This document shows, one piece after another, positions 1 through 10,038 of a stretch of 64,000 nucleotides of DNA. The DNA is taken from positions 1 to 64,000 of the forward strand of contig JAIELG010000013.1 of assembly GCA_019753155.1 (NCBI GenBank). Reading direction: 5' to 3'. A model generated the notes under the pieces. That model did not search any database and was not told where the DNA came from. It was given only the letters and a program-made list of their open reading frames with translations. Within the stretch, counting starts at the first letter, position 1, and every line of letters begins with the position of its first letter. The position numbers and the translations under genes are program-made. This stretch comes from Burkholderiales bacterium. Lineage in GTDB: Bacteria > Pseudomonadota > Gammaproteobacteria > Burkholderiales > JABEVD01.

Positions 1-81
1 ATTGCTCTGCCAACGCGACTGAACATCAACCGCCTGCTGAAAAAACTGAATTTCCGGACACCCATGAAATATGCGGGTTAG
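1..81 (+). CDS. 3' end of an unidentified gene, possibly a DDE transposase
   Basis: The window opens inside an open frame that runs to a TAG at 79-81 and encodes 26 residues ending in NFRTPMKYAG. This is all that can be seen. Short C-termini of the form 'RTPxxY' occur at the ends of many DDE/integrase-type transposases, so a mobile element boundary is possible, but this is inference from a very short tail. It could equally be the end of another gene. No inverted repeat was identified in bases 82-249, which appear to be non-coding. Confidence 0.3.
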   Translation: MALPTRLNINRLLKKLNFRTPMKYAG

Positions 82-249
82 TGGTTTTCATTGATACACT
101 TATTTTTTGATTTGGCGAATATGGGCTATTTCGATAGTAGCTGATGATTATTGCGTTTTTATTCAATGGCCTGTGCCTGGAGTGGCTGGAGAAAGACTCA
201 CTTTTCTGCTGAACTGCCGGTCATCCTTGATTCCGGAAAACGGACGCAT

Positions 250-2313
250 TCAGTATCCCGGCTGCGTTTGGGCATGCGCCTGCCACATCCCCCACAGAGC
301 CGCTTCGAAATCTCGTGCGAATCGTAGCTGATCGAATAACGGTGACGCCAGTACGTTAGTGCGCAAGCTGCTGCGTAATTTCGCCAAGTGTTCCAGGTTG
401 CCGGAAAAAGCAATCGCCTTGGCGATGTAGTCCTCTTCGTCTTCCGCTATCCAATCAGGTAACCCGGCATTTTGCATCACACTTTCACCCAGGTGCGAGA
501 GATAATCACTGCCGCGCATGGTCAATATCGGCACACCCATCCATAAAGCCTCAAAACTGGTTGTGCCGCCCGGATATGGGAAAGGATCCAGGGCAATGTC
601 TATCTTGCCATAACTGTTCAAAGCTGCATTACGACCGGTAGTTGCCTCCAGAATCAAACGATTTTCAGCGATGCCATGAGCAACATACTTTTCCATGACA
701 TCTTGCCTGACGGTATTGTCCCTTAAGCTGCCCGTGTTCAGATACAATCGGCTTTTGGGGATCTTGCCCAGGATGCGTGCCCAGCATGCGACTACCTGTT
801 CATTCATTTTGGAGAGGTTGTTCAACGAGCCAAATGTGATCGATTGGTTCATCAATGCTGGCAATTCGTTGACTTCTATATACTCTTTCGGAGGTGTCAT
901 GCAGCTGCCTGTGTTGGGTAAACGCCAGCTTTTTTCCACAAAGTGATGCTCTTCTCCGTATGGAAGCAGCCATTTGTCCCCAACGATGTAGTCGATCTCT
1001 GCGACGCCTGTGGTCGCAAAATAGCCTAGCCACATTGCTTGTACCGGTGCAGGCTTCCATGCAAACACAGGCAGGCGGTTGTAGGCGGTATGGCCGGAAA
1101 GATCAAGCAGGATATGCACCCCATCGTCATGTATCAAGTGGGCGGCTTCGGAATCGCTTTTCCCGACCAACGATTTCCATGCTGAAAAACAGGGGCGGAT
1201 ACGGGCTGTAAGGTCATCTTCCTTGGATTGTGTCGGATAGGCGATCAATTCGATTCGAGACGGATTGATATTCGATATCAGGCCTTCGAGGAAATGTCCT
1301 GCCGAATGATTACGCAGATCGCCCGACACCATGCCGACACGCAAGCGTTCCGGTTGGGGGGCGCATTGCCAGGAGGAAAAACGCACGCTTACCCTGTTTG
1401 CAACCACCTGACCATATTTGTACGCCTGCTCAAGATAATAGGAATGTGGTTGATTGGCACTGTAGTTGAGAGTCAACAGCAGATTGCTGTATGCGTCAGT
1501 GTAATCGGGTCTGATATCCAGCGCCTTGCGGTAACTTGCCACTGCATCGTCGTGCCGCCCTATGTCTTTCTGCGTATTGCCGAGATTGAAATGCGCTTCC
1601 GCCAGATAGGGTTTAATCTCCAGCGCCCGCCGATAACTCTCCATGGCTTCTCCATACCGCCCCATGCTTTTCAGGGCAAGGCCCAGATTGTTGTGTGCTT
1701 CGGCGTAATCAGGCTTGATCTCCAGAACTTTGCGGCAATTTATCGCCGCTTCCTCGAATTGGCCAAGGTCAGTCAGAGTATTGCCCAGGTTGCAATATGC
1801 TTTCGGGTAATCAGCCTTGATCTCCAGGGCTTGGCGGAAGCTTGTCACTGCAGCATCGAATTGCTTGAGCTCGCTCAGGATTATGCCCATATTGCAGCAG
1901 GCTTCGGCAAAGTCCGGTTTTATTTCAATGGCTTGCCGGTAGCTTTTCACCGCACCCTCAAGATGCCCCATGCCTTTCAGGGCGTTGCCCAGATTGTAAT
2001 GCGCCTCGGCATCACGGGGCAGTAATTTCGCCGCATTTTGCATCGCAAACAGGGCGTCTTTTCCTTGTGCCAGCAGGGCAACGCCGAATATCTTCCAGAG
2101 GAACCCTGAATCCGGATATCGCTCGACCAGCGATACCGTTCGGCTTTCCAGTTCCACGTGGAGCCCGGCATTGAAGAGTGCAACAAGCTGGTTGATTTCT
2201 TCCTGTGTCGGCGCTGATTTTTTTTCGGGAATGTCCGGATTTGCAGCGCCGCAGCATTTCTTGTACTTCTTCCCGCTGCCACAGCTACATGGATCGTTTC
2301 TTCCCGGTTTCAC
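250..2313 (-). CDS. SEC-C / TPR / O-GlcNAc transferase-like glycosyltransferase
   Basis: A 687-aa protein in three parts. Residues 2-21 form a SEC-C zinc motif (PGRNDPCSCGSGKKYKKCC). Residues about 102-271 hold five consecutive canonical 34-residue TPRs, followed by a degenerate sixth. The rest is an OGT/SPINDLY-type GT41 catalytic region: GDLRNHSAGHFLEG carries the conserved His, FGSLNNLSKMN the conserved Lys, and DPFPYPGGTTSFEALWMG the nucleotide-sugar loop. Family members move a sugar from a UDP- or GDP-sugar to Ser/Thr of target proteins; the target here is unknown. The open frame extends to 2622, but that part lies inside the preceding gene. I chose GTG at 2313, directly before the SEC-C motif, with GAGCGAGGG upstream. 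It follows the EF-hand gene by 68 bp on the same strand. Confidence 0.85.
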   Translation of the reverse strand: MKPGRNDPCSCGSGKKYKKCCGAANPDIPEKKSAPTQEEINQLVALFNAGLHVELESRTVSLVERYPDSGFLWKIFGVALLAQGKDALFAMQNAAKLLPRDAEAHYNLGNALKGMGHLEGAVKSYRQAIEIKPDFAEACCNMGIILSELKQFDAAVTSFRQALEIKADYPKAYCNLGNTLTDLGQFEEAAINCRKVLEIKPDYAEAHNNLGLALKSMGRYGEAMESYRRALEIKPYLAEAHFNLGNTQKDIGRHDDAVASYRKALDIRPDYTDAYSNLLLTLNYSANQPHSYYLEQAYKYGQVVANRVSVRFSSWQCAPQPERLRVGMVSGDLRNHSAGHFLEGLISNINPSRIELIAYPTQSKEDDLTARIRPCFSAWKSLVGKSDSEAAHLIHDDGVHILLDLSGHTAYNRLPVFAWKPAPVQAMWLGYFATTGVAEIDYIVGDKWLLPYGEEHHFVEKSWRLPNTGSCMTPPKEYIEVNELPALMNQSITFGSLNNLSKMNEQVVACWARILGKIPKSRLYLNTGSLRDNTVRQDVMEKYVAHGIAENRLILEATTGRNAALNSYGKIDIALDPFPYPGGTTSFEALWMGVPILTMRGSDYLSHLGESVMQNAGLPDWIAEDEEDYIAKAIAFSGNLEHLAKLRSSLRTNVLASPLFDQLRFARDFEAALWGMWQAHAQTQPGY
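1501..2010 (-). repeat. five in-frame TPR units, 102-bp period
   Basis: Five successive 34-codon units inside the glycosyltransferase gene encode TPR motifs of the type AEAHYNLGNALKGMG...IEIKPDF. The units share about half their residues and keep exactly the 102-bp spacing. Such arrays form a protein-binding superhelix and can change length by recombination. Confidence 0.85.
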
Positions 2314-2381
2314 GTTCAGCCCTCGCTCCAAATTCGATATGATAGAAGATGACCCGTGTAGCTCAACTTCGCCGACCTGAT

Positions 2382-4454
2382 TCAGTGGCGATAAACCCAT
2401 GCCAGGGCGGCGCAGCCTGCCAGGATGGCCAGGACATACCAGACCCAGGTTCTTTTTTGCTCTGCATAAGGATCCGTCAGCGCGCGCTGCGATCCTTCCG
2501 GGAGCTTTGCCATTTCGGTCAGGGATGTGCCGAAGGGGATGTTGATTTTTGCCCTGGAATTGATCGCCCATCCGTTCGCATCCAGGATGGGTCCGAGGTT
2601 GCGCTGCCTGAGCTTGAGCCATGCGATCAGCATGGAAGGGCCGGAGACTGCCATGGTCAGGAAAAGCAGGGCGAATGGAAGCTGCCAGAATTTCAGGCCG
2701 AGGAGCCCCGTGACCACCGATGCGAGCGCTGTCCCGATCGCGCCAACGGCAAGCCCGATCGCAGCGAAAATGCCTGCGAATTTGCCCACGTCGAATGCCT
2801 GTTTCGATTCGGCCTTGCCTGATTCGATGATGGATTTTGCCGTGCTTTCCTGGACAGCGCGGCTGCGGGAGGCCGCGATTTTCTGGATCTGCTCGCCGAC
2901 CATCTTGCCTATCGTTTTGTAGGGCGCCATGAACGCCTGACCGATGCTGATCGGGTGTTCTATGATACGGATAATGCTCGCATCCCAGTCCAATCCCTTC
3001 CTGTCATAGAAAACGCCGTTCCTGCCCGTCATCAACTGGTCGGAATCCCCCGCCGTGAAGGCTGCCGCGATCGTCATCTTCTCGGCTCCCCGCCTGCATT
3101 CGCAGTAGACGAGACATATCCGGCTCAGGGTGGCGAGCGCAGCGTGCTTGGCCACATCATCGACGGATACGCACAATTCGCAGCTCCTTCCGTCGAGGTA
3201 AAGGGTTCCGGCCTGGAAGATGGCCTTGCCGCGCCGGGTATAGAAATCCCTGAAGGAGACGAAATTGTTGGCGAGGTTGGAAAGATCCCTGCAATAGCGC
3301 AGCAGCTTTTCGACCGAGGCGATCGCTTTCATCTCGGGTTCGAGCGCCATATCCTGCATGACGAGCGCGTCGAGCCCGGACTTTTCATCGCCCGATGCGA
3401 GCGCCAGAATGCGTTCCTTGCCCAGCTTTTCGATGGAAACTGCCGGTTTTCCGGATTGCCAGTTTTCGTAAGGCTGCAATTTCGAAGCGATGAAGCGCCA
3501 CTGCCTTTCGGTAAGGCTGGCTTGTTCGCCCAGAAGGGGGAGGACGGCGAAGTCGTGAAATCGGGAGGCCGCTTCCATCCAGAGGGGATTCACCGCCTCC
3601 ATGAGGGGCAGGGGTTTGTTCGCCGCCGCCGCTGCGATCGGGAAGGCTGCGATGTCCTCGTCGGCATGGGAGAGATCGCGGGATGCGAGCGCAATGAAGT
3701 CTTGTTCCGGACGGTTGACGAGCAGCGCTGCTCTCGGCTCGTATTCGGCGATGCGGCACCGCCTGAAATAATCTTCAGCCTTGTCTTTCAGCATCAGCCA
3801 TGACTGCGCGGCTTGTTCCGTATTTTCCGCGAGCGGCAGGATTTCGGGAGCGGAATCGGCCGCTTTGATCCAGGAAGCATAAGCTGCAATCTCTGCAAAA
3901 AAAGTGTCGATCATGGCTTGTGAAATGCCGGGCGGATCGTTTTTTTCCTCCATGCTGTCGAGGATGTCCTGCATGGTTTGCCTTTGCGATTCGGATTTCG
4001 CCGCTTCCGGCGGCACGATTCCGTCGCCGTTGAAAGGCAGCCCTGCGAAAATCTCTCGCATGGCCACGCAGTCGGAGAGGCTGATTTCTCCAGCTTCCGC
4101 CTTGCCCAGCGCTTTCAGAATGTGTTTCGCTGCGCCGAGTATGTCGCCCTCTATGGCTGAAAGCGGCAGGGTATCGGTGCCGCGGACGAGCCATTCCGGA
4201 TCATTCAGCAGCCCGGCGGCCCATTGCCCTGCCTCGATGATCTCCTGAGCGCGGATATGCCCGTCCCCGTCGGTATCGATCAGATCTATCGTTCCGCTGT
4301 CGAATTCGATGCCGCGCGTGGGGCAACTGAGCGCAACCCATAATTTCGGGTCGAGGCTTCCCAGCGCCGCAAGTTCCGCCCCGGTTTCAAGCCTGACCTG
4401 ATCGAATCCGCCTGCCCTGAAAAAACGCCACGTATCGCTCGCCATTCGAATCAT
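2382..4454 (-). CDS. EF-hand membrane protein of unknown function
   Basis: A 690-aa protein I do not recognise. Residues 60-71 are a textbook EF-hand calcium loop (DTDGDGHIRAQE, with acidic ligands at loop positions 1, 3, 5 and 12). A second, degenerate loop (FNGDGIVPPEA) lies near residue 145. The middle is soluble, with no family motif that I can name. The last 140 residues hold three hydrophobic stretches (about 555-580, 590-612 and 668-686), the final one ending WVYRH, so the protein is probably anchored by its C-terminus. There is no signal peptide. The start could be Met1 or Met4 (MASDTWRFF). It may be co-transcribed with the downstream glycosyltransferase. Confidence 0.75.
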   Translation of the reverse strand: MIRMASDTWRFFRAGGFDQVRLETGAELAALGSLDPKLWVALSCPTRGIEFDSGTIDLIDTDGDGHIRAQEIIEAGQWAAGLLNDPEWLVRGTDTLPLSAIEGDILGAAKHILKALGKAEAGEISLSDCVAMREIFAGLPFNGDGIVPPEAAKSESQRQTMQDILDSMEEKNDPPGISQAMIDTFFAEIAAYASWIKAADSAPEILPLAENTEQAAQSWLMLKDKAEDYFRRCRIAEYEPRAALLVNRPEQDFIALASRDLSHADEDIAAFPIAAAAANKPLPLMEAVNPLWMEAASRFHDFAVLPLLGEQASLTERQWRFIASKLQPYENWQSGKPAVSIEKLGKERILALASGDEKSGLDALVMQDMALEPEMKAIASVEKLLRYCRDLSNLANNFVSFRDFYTRRGKAIFQAGTLYLDGRSCELCVSVDDVAKHAALATLSRICLVYCECRRGAEKMTIAAAFTAGDSDQLMTGRNGVFYDRKGLDWDASIIRIIEHPISIGQAFMAPYKTIGKMVGEQIQKIAASRSRAVQESTAKSIIESGKAESKQAFDVGKFAGIFAAIGLAVGAIGTALASVVTGLLGLKFWQLPFALLFLTMAVSGPSMLIAWLKLRQRNLGPILDANGWAINSRAKINIPFGTSLTEMAKLPEGSQRALTDPYAEQKRTWVWYVLAILAGCAALAWVYRH

Positions 4455-4515
4455 TCCCTGACTGTATTTCCCGTTATCTTCACGCTCTGGGGCATATCAT
4501 GTTTTTCAATGGCAG

Positions 4516-7500
4516 TTACCCCACCCATTTTCGCGCATTTGCGAACATCCTCATCCAGGGGCCGTTTTCCCCCCACCCGTCGGGATGCCAGGAATGCTGC
4601 ACGGTCCTGAAAATCCGTTCTGGATGCGGCATCATGATCGTGAATCTTCCGTCCTCCGTAGTCAATCCGGTGATGCCGCCGGGAGAGCCGTTGGGGTTTG
4701 CCGGATAAGATTCGGTGGGATTTCCCCGGTTGTCGACAAAGCGCAATGAAACCAGGCTGTCGACATCCATCGTGCCGCGCCCAAATTCCGCGTAACCCTC
4801 GCCGTGGGAGACGACTATGGGCATTTCGCTCCCGGCCATGCCTTCGAAGAAGATGGAGGGGCCTTTTTCCACGCGGGCCATGACAAAACGCGCCTCAAAC
4901 TGCTCGGAGCGATTCCTGACGAAATGCGGCCAGTTTTGCGCGCCGGGGATGATCTCGTGAAGATTGCTCATCATCTGGCAGCCGTTGCACACGCCGAGAG
5001 CGAATACATCCTGCCTCAGAAAGAAAGCCTCGAATTGGTCTCTTGCCCTGGAATTGAACAGGATGGATTTCGCCCAGCCTTCGCCGGCGCCAAGGACATC
5101 CCCGTAGGAAAATCCGCCGCATGCTGCGAATCCCCTGAATTCATCCAGCTTCATTTTCCCCGAAATGATGTCGCTCATGTGCACATCGACTGCAATAAAG
5201 CCCGCGCGGTCGAACGCTGCGGCCATTTCGACATGGCCGTTGACGCCCTGTTCGCGCAGGATCGCGACTTTCGGTTTCCCCCGGTTGAAATAGGGGGCGG
5301 TGATGTCTTCTGCAGGATCGAAGGTGAGTCTTGCATGAAGGCCGGGATCCTGGGTGTCCAGGATCCTGTCGTACTCCTGTCTTGCACAATCGGGGTTGTC
5401 GCGCAGTTTCTGCATCTGGCAGGTCGTCTCCGACCATGCCCTGTTGAGGTCGATCCGGGATTCGTCGAGAAGCAATTTGCCGCCCCTGGTTATGCACAGC
5501 CTGTCCTTGTCGTTGAGCGTCCCGATCACATGAACCAGCCTGGAAAGCCCCGCTTCCATGAAGGTGTCCAGCACATGTGCAAGGTTATCGTTGCCGACCT
5601 GGAGCACGGCGCCAAGCTCCTCGTTGAACAGCACTTCGAAAATGCAACTGCTTTTTTCCTCGCAATGCATTTCGATGGCCTCGATGATTTTCGTCTCTAG
5701 GCACAGTTTGTCGAGTTCGATGTCGATCCCTACACGGCCTGCGAACATCATTTCGCACAGCGCAACGAACAGGCCGCCGTCCGAGCGATCATGGTAGGCG
5801 AGTATCCTGGATTCGGAGTTCAGCTTCTGTATGGCGGCGAAAAACGCCTTGAGCCGCAGCGCGTCGTCGAGGTCGGGCGCGATGTTGCCGACCTGGTTGT
5901 ACACCTGGGCGAGGATCGATCCGCCCAGGCGCGCTTTTCCCGCGCCGAGATCGACCAGGATCAGGGTTGTTTCCCCGCGGCGCAATTGCGGGGTGAGTGT
6001 TTTCGATGCATCGATGACGGGGGCGAAAGCGGTGATAATGAGGGACAACGGGGAGGTGACTTCCTTCTTTTCGCCCGAAGTCTCTGTCCAGGCTGTCTTC
6101 ATGGACATCGAATCCTTGCCGACCGGAATGCTGATGCCCAGATGCGGGCAGAGTTCCATGGTGACCGCATGGACGGTATCGAAAAGCGCAGCATCTTCTC
6201 CCGGATGCCCCGCTGCGGCCATCCAGTTGGCGGAAAGCTTGATCGAGCCGATATCCCCTATGTTGGCGGCCGCAATATTGGTGATGGCTTCCCCTATGGC
6301 CATGCGTCCCGATGCTGCCGGATGGATAAGCGCGATCGGCGTGCGCTCCCCCACGGAAAAAGCTTCCCCCCTGGAAGATTCGAAATCCGCGAGCGTCACC
6401 GCGACATCGGAAACGGGAACCTGCCATGGGCCGATCATCTGGTCCCTCGCAGTCAGTCCGCCCACCGTGCGATCGCCTATGGCGATCAGGAAGGTCTTGT
6501 CGGCAACGGCAGGCGCCCTGAGTACGCGGTATGCCGCATCGGCAAGGTTGAGCGCGTCGGGCCTGAGCGCATGCAGTTCTCTCTGGATGCGGCTTGCATG
6601 CCTCGTCATTTTTGGTGGTTTGCCGAGGAGCACGGAAAGCGGCATGTCCACCGGATGGTTCTGGAATACCGTGTCCGTGATTTCCAGGTTTTCGTCGAGC
6701 GTTGCAGTGCCGATTGGGGAGTAAGGACAACGCTCCCTTGCGCAGATGGCGGAAAAAAGACCCAGGCTCTCGGGCAGGATGGCCAGGACATAGCGTTCCT
6801 GAGCTTCGTTGCACCATAGCTGCATCGGGCTCATTCCGGGCTCTTCGCTCATGATGCTGCGCAGATCGATTCTGCCGCCGCGATTGGCGCCATGCACGAG
6901 TTCGGGAAGCGCATTGGAGAGGCCACCCGCGCCCACATCGTGAATGGACAGGATGGGATTGTCCTCGCCCAGTTGCCAGCAGCGGTCAATGACTTCCTGC
7001 GCCCTGCGCTGCATTTCGGCATTGCTGCGCTGGACCGAATCGAAATCGAGGTTTTCCGAATTGCTTCCGGTATCCATGCTCGATGCGGCGCCCCCTCCGA
7101 GGCCGATGAGCATGCCGGGTCCGCCGATCTGGATCAGTATGGCTCCTGTCGGGATATCGCGCTTGAAAGCCTGGCTCTCCAGGATGCTCCCCACTCCACC
7201 TGCCAGCATGATGGGTTTATGGTAGCCGCGCATTTCCCCGCCCACTTTCTCCTCGAAGGTTCTGAAATAACCGCAAAGGTTGGGGCGGCCGAATTCATTG
7301 TTGAAGGCAGCCCCGCCTATGGGGCCTTCGAGCATGATCTGAAGGGGGGATGCGATGCGCCCCGGCTTGCCGTATGAATCTGCTTCCCAGGGCTGAATGA
7401 ATCCCGGAATATTGAGATTCGATACGGAAAACCCGGTGAGACCTGCCTTGGGCTTCGATCCGCATCCCGTCGCGCCTTCGTCCCGGATTTCGCCTCCGGC

Positions 7501-8433
7501 CCCTGTCGCAGCGCCGGCATAAGGGGAAATCGCCGTGGGATGATTATGCGTTTCCACCTTCATGATGATGTGGGTCATGCAGGTTTCGCGCCTGTAGGCG
7601 CCATCCCGTCCGGGGAAAAGGCGCGAAGCATCGAATCCTTCCATGATCGCGGAATTGTCGCTGTAGGCGAGGATGGTATGCTGCGGGTTCATCCTGTGGG
7701 TATGCCGGATCATCGAAAACAGGGAATGGGGCTGCGCTATCCCGTCTATCACCCAGTCGGCATTGAATATCTTGTGTCGGCAGTGCTCGGAATTGGCCTG
7801 CGCGAACATCATGAGTTCGACATCGGTGGGATTGCGCCCCATGACGGCGAAATGTTCGACGAGATAGTCGATCTCGTCGGGCGAGAGGGCGAGTCCCATG
7901 CTTTCATTGGCTTCCATCAGGGCTTTCCTGCCGCCCGAGGCGATATCGACTATGCTAAGCGGTGCAGGCTCGAATTTCCTGAAGAGCTTTTGCGCGTCCT
8001 GCAGCGATGAAAAAACGCTTTCGGTCATCCTGTCGTGGATCAGCGGCAGGATTTCGGCTTTTTCCGATGGGTTCAGGCTGCTGTCGAAGTGGAAAGCAAG
8101 CCCGCGCTCCAGGCTTTCCACGAAATCCAGTCCGCAATGCCTGACGATATCGGTTGCCTTCGATGACCAGGGGGAGATGGTGCCGATACGGGGAAGAACG
8201 AGCAACATTTCGCCGCCATGAGGGGGATTCTCGCCTGCCGGACCGTATTCAAGGAGCCTTTCCAGGATCATTGCTTCCGCTGCGTCGGGTTGTCTGGAAG
8301 AGGAGACGAAATGCCAGAATTCCGCATGTATGCCCGAGAGCTCCGGCTTGATGAGCTGGATGGATTTCAACAGTTTGTTAAGTCGAAAATCGGAAAGGGC
8401 GCTGCGCCCCCGCAACATGACGAATTCAGACAT
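4516..8433 (-). CDS. purL: phosphoribosylformylglycinamidine synthase (PurL, single-chain type)
   Basis: A full-length 1305-aa FGAM synthase of the long proteobacterial type. It converts FGAR, glutamine and ATP to FGAM in de novo purine synthesis. The N-terminal part carries the PurS-like region and the paired AIRS-fold domains ([31 protein letters not shown]). The C-terminal third is a class I glutamine amidotransferase with nucleophile Cys in [15 protein letters not shown] and the catalytic His-Glu in HPERIF. Length matches E. coli PurL (1295 aa). The gene is transcribed away from nnrE-nnrD, with a minus-strand TATAAT at 8465-8460, about 27 bases before the start. Confidence 0.97.
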   Translation of the reverse strand: MSEFVMLRGRSALSDFRLNKLLKSIQLIKPELSGIHAEFWHFVSSSRQPDAAEAMILERLLEYGPAGENPPHGGEMLLVLPRIGTISPWSSKATDIVRHCGLDFVESLERGLAFHFDSSLNPSEKAEILPLIHDRMTESVFSSLQDAQKLFRKFEPAPLSIVDIASGGRKALMEANESMGLALSPDEIDYLVEHFAVMGRNPTDVELMMFAQANSEHCRHKIFNADWVIDGIAQPHSLFSMIRHTHRMNPQHTILAYSDNSAIMEGFDASRLFPGRDGAYRRETCMTHIIMKVETHNHPTAISPYAGAATGAGGEIRDEGATGCGSKPKAGLTGFSVSNLNIPGFIQPWEADSYGKPGRIASPLQIMLEGPIGGAAFNNEFGRPNLCGYFRTFEEKVGGEMRGYHKPIMLAGGVGSILESQAFKRDIPTGAILIQIGGPGMLIGLGGGAASSMDTGSNSENLDFDSVQRSNAEMQRRAQEVIDRCWQLGEDNPILSIHDVGAGGLSNALPELVHGANRGGRIDLRSIMSEEPGMSPMQLWCNEAQERYVLAILPESLGLFSAICARERCPYSPIGTATLDENLEITDTVFQNHPVDMPLSVLLGKPPKMTRHASRIQRELHALRPDALNLADAAYRVLRAPAVADKTFLIAIGDRTVGGLTARDQMIGPWQVPVSDVAVTLADFESSRGEAFSVGERTPIALIHPAASGRMAIGEAITNIAAANIGDIGSIKLSANWMAAAGHPGEDAALFDTVHAVTMELCPHLGISIPVGKDSMSMKTAWTETSGEKKEVTSPLSLIITAFAPVIDASKTLTPQLRRGETTLILVDLGAGKARLGGSILAQVYNQVGNIAPDLDDALRLKAFFAAIQKLNSESRILAYHDRSDGGLFVALCEMMFAGRVGIDIELDKLCLETKIIEAIEMHCEEKSSCIFEVLFNEELGAVLQVGNDNLAHVLDTFMEAGLSRLVHVIGTLNDKDRLCITRGGKLLLDESRIDLNRAWSETTCQMQKLRDNPDCARQEYDRILDTQDPGLHARLTFDPAEDITAPYFNRGKPKVAILREQGVNGHVEMAAAFDRAGFIAVDVHMSDIISGKMKLDEFRGFAACGGFSYGDVLGAGEGWAKSILFNSRARDQFEAFFLRQDVFALGVCNGCQMMSNLHEIIPGAQNWPHFVRNRSEQFEARFVMARVEKGPSIFFEGMAGSEMPIVVSHGEGYAEFGRGTMDVDSLVSLRFVDNRGNPTESYPANPNGSPGGITGLTTEDGRFTIMMPHPERIFRTVQHSWHPDGWGENGPWMRMFANARKWVG

Positions 8434-8459
8434 GGATGATCCGGATCAAGAGGTCATGT

Positions 8460-8465
8460 ATTATA
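8460..8465 (-). promoter_or_regulatory. -10 element for purL
   Basis: On the minus strand this reads TATAAT, 27 bases upstream of the purL ATG in the 41-bp gap between divergent genes. No good -35 lies 17 bp upstream. On the plus strand the same bases overlap TATTAT, which could serve nnrE-nnrD. Confidence 0.45.
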
Positions 8466-8474
8466 CCCTGACTT

Positions 8475-9956
8475 ATGCCCATTGCGCCCATGAGAGATCT
8501 TTCGAACATCCTTGAGCCTGTCCTTCTCGGCCGCGAAATCCGCGAAGTGGAGCAGGCGGCCGAGGGTACGCTCATGGAAAAGGCGGGGAGCTTTATCGCC
8601 GAATTTGTGTGTGGAACGATGCATGGGCGAAGGGTGCTCGTTCTGGTCGGCCCGGGAAATAACGGCGGCGATGCTTTCATCGCCGCGCGCCATTTGAAAT
8701 CCTCCTGGTTCGATGTCACGGTCGTTTTTGCAGGAGAAGCCGACTGGCTCCCCAAGGAGGCCGCACAGGCGCGCCTTGCCTGGCTCGATTGCGGCGGCGT
8801 TTGCCTTGGGAATATTCCTGCAGGCGGCAAATGGGATTTCGCGATAGACGGCCTGTTCGGCACCGGTTTGACAAGGCAAATCTCCGAGCCCTATCGGAGC
8901 ATGATCGATGCGCTCAATGCGCTTGGCCTTCCCGTGATCGCAATCGACATCCCAAGTGGGATTTGCGCGGATACCGGGACCGTGCTCGGCGCTGCCGTTC
9001 TTGCAAGTCACACCTTGACTTTCATCGCATACAAGCCGGGCCTGCTGACTTCGGACGGGCTCGATCATTGCGGCAAAGTCGTTCTCGACAGGCTCGGGCT
9101 TTCAGAAGCCGCATTGACCCGGTTTCAGGGCTGGAGAACCGGCCCGGAAATCCTGGGCGCGAGTTTCAATCGAAGGCCCAGGAACAGCCACAAGGGATCG
9201 TTCGGCAGCACTGCAATCATCGGCGGAAGCTGCGGCATGCTGGGCGCAGCGCTCCTTGCCGCGAGGGCGGCGCTCAAACTCGGCTCGGGAAAAGTCATCC
9301 TGTGTGCTTCGAGCATTCTGGCGGTCGACCCTGCTCAGCCGGAAATCATGATCGGGGACGCGCAGCAAGTGATGGAGGAGGGCGCATCCACCATCGTCGT
9401 CGGGCCTGGTCTCGGCAAATCGGATGCGGCGCGCGTTCTTGTCGATCTTGCGCTGTCTTCGAGACTGCCCCTGGTTCTCGATGCGGATGCCCTCAACCTG
9501 GTTTCCGGTGATTCGGCATTGTTGCAGCGATTGAAGGATCGGTGCGCGGTGACCATCTTGACGCCGCACCCGCTCGAAGCTGCGCGATTGATGGGGTGCC
9601 CGACATCGGACATTCAGAAGGACAGGGTGAATGCCGCGAAACATATGGCGGAGCGCTTCGGTTGCCCTGTCGTGCTCAAGGGCGCCGGCAGCGTATGTGC
9701 TTTCCCGGATGGGACATGGGCGATCAATACTTCCGGCAATCCTGGAATGGCTGCCCCCGGGATGGGGGACGTGCTTTCGGGGATGATCGGTGCATTCCTG
9801 TCCCAGGGCGTGGCGCCGGAAATGGCGCTGCTTTGCGCCGTATACCTGCACGGCGCCGCAGCAGAGCGTCTCTCCGAAGCATGGGGAGGGGAGATCGGCA
9901 TGACTGCAACGGAGGTGATCGATAGGGCGAGAGCGCTTTTGAACGGAATCACATGA
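8475..9956 (+). CDS. nnrD: bifunctional NAD(P)HX epimerase / ADP-dependent NAD(P)HX dehydratase
   Basis: A 493-aa two-domain repair enzyme that restores hydrated NADH/NADPH. The N-terminal YjeF_N epimerase domain has the Rossmann motif VGPGNNGGDAFIAARHL and GLFGTGL. The C-terminal ribokinase-like dehydratase domain has AIIGGSCGMLGAALLAA, VGPGLGKSD, LDADALN and the ADP-binding signature GNPGMAAPGMGDVLSG. Fusion of the epimerase (NnrE) and dehydratase (NnrD) is the common bacterial arrangement. Translation may begin at ATG 8475 or ATG 8490 (MRDLSN...); neither has a clear Shine-Dalgarno. It is followed by mlaA after an 82-bp gap. Confidence 0.93.
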   Translation: MPIAPMRDLSNILEPVLLGREIREVEQAAEGTLMEKAGSFIAEFVCGTMHGRRVLVLVGPGNNGGDAFIAARHLKSSWFDVTVVFAGEADWLPKEAAQARLAWLDCGGVCLGNIPAGGKWDFAIDGLFGTGLTRQISEPYRSMIDALNALGLPVIAIDIPSGICADTGTVLGAAVLASHTLTFIAYKPGLLTSDGLDHCGKVVLDRLGLSEAALTRFQGWRTGPEILGASFNRRPRNSHKGSFGSTAIIGGSCGMLGAALLAARAALKLGSGKVILCASSILAVDPAQPEIMIGDAQQVMEEGASTIVVGPGLGKSDAARVLVDLALSSRLPLVLDADALNLVSGDSALLQRLKDRCAVTILTPHPLEAARLMGCPTSDIQKDRVNAAKHMAERFGCPVVLKGAGSVCAFPDGTWAINTSGNPGMAAPGMGDVLSGMIGAFLSQGVAPEMALLCAVYLHGAAAERLSEAWGGEIGMTATEVIDRARALLNGIT

Positions 9957-10003
9957 TGGACAATACGGATTGTAAAAGTTTTCTTGTCCGGCTTGCGGAA
10001 AGC

Positions 10004-10009
10004 TATAAT
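10004..10009 (+). promoter_or_regulatory. -10 element for mlaA
   Basis: TATAAT, 29 bases before the mlaA ATG in the nnrD-mlaA gap. No convincing -35 is present at 16-18 bp, so activity is inferred only from the -10 and its position. Confidence 0.4.
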
Positions 10010-10038
10010 AAACGGCAAACCACGATCGTGAACAAGAA

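Noticed and set aside
82-249. Search for a mobile-element end or gene after the leading fragment
   Set aside because: No terminal inverted repeat, target duplication or coding frame could be supported.
2314-2622. N-terminal 103 residues of the glycosyltransferase open frame
   Set aside because: They overlap the EF-hand gene in another frame and have shadow-type composition; the SEC-C motif begins right after GTG 2313.
5789-6819. Long open frames of about 342 aa on both strands within purL
   Set aside because: They are shadow frames of a highly conserved gene; composition is Arg/Gly-rich with no motif.
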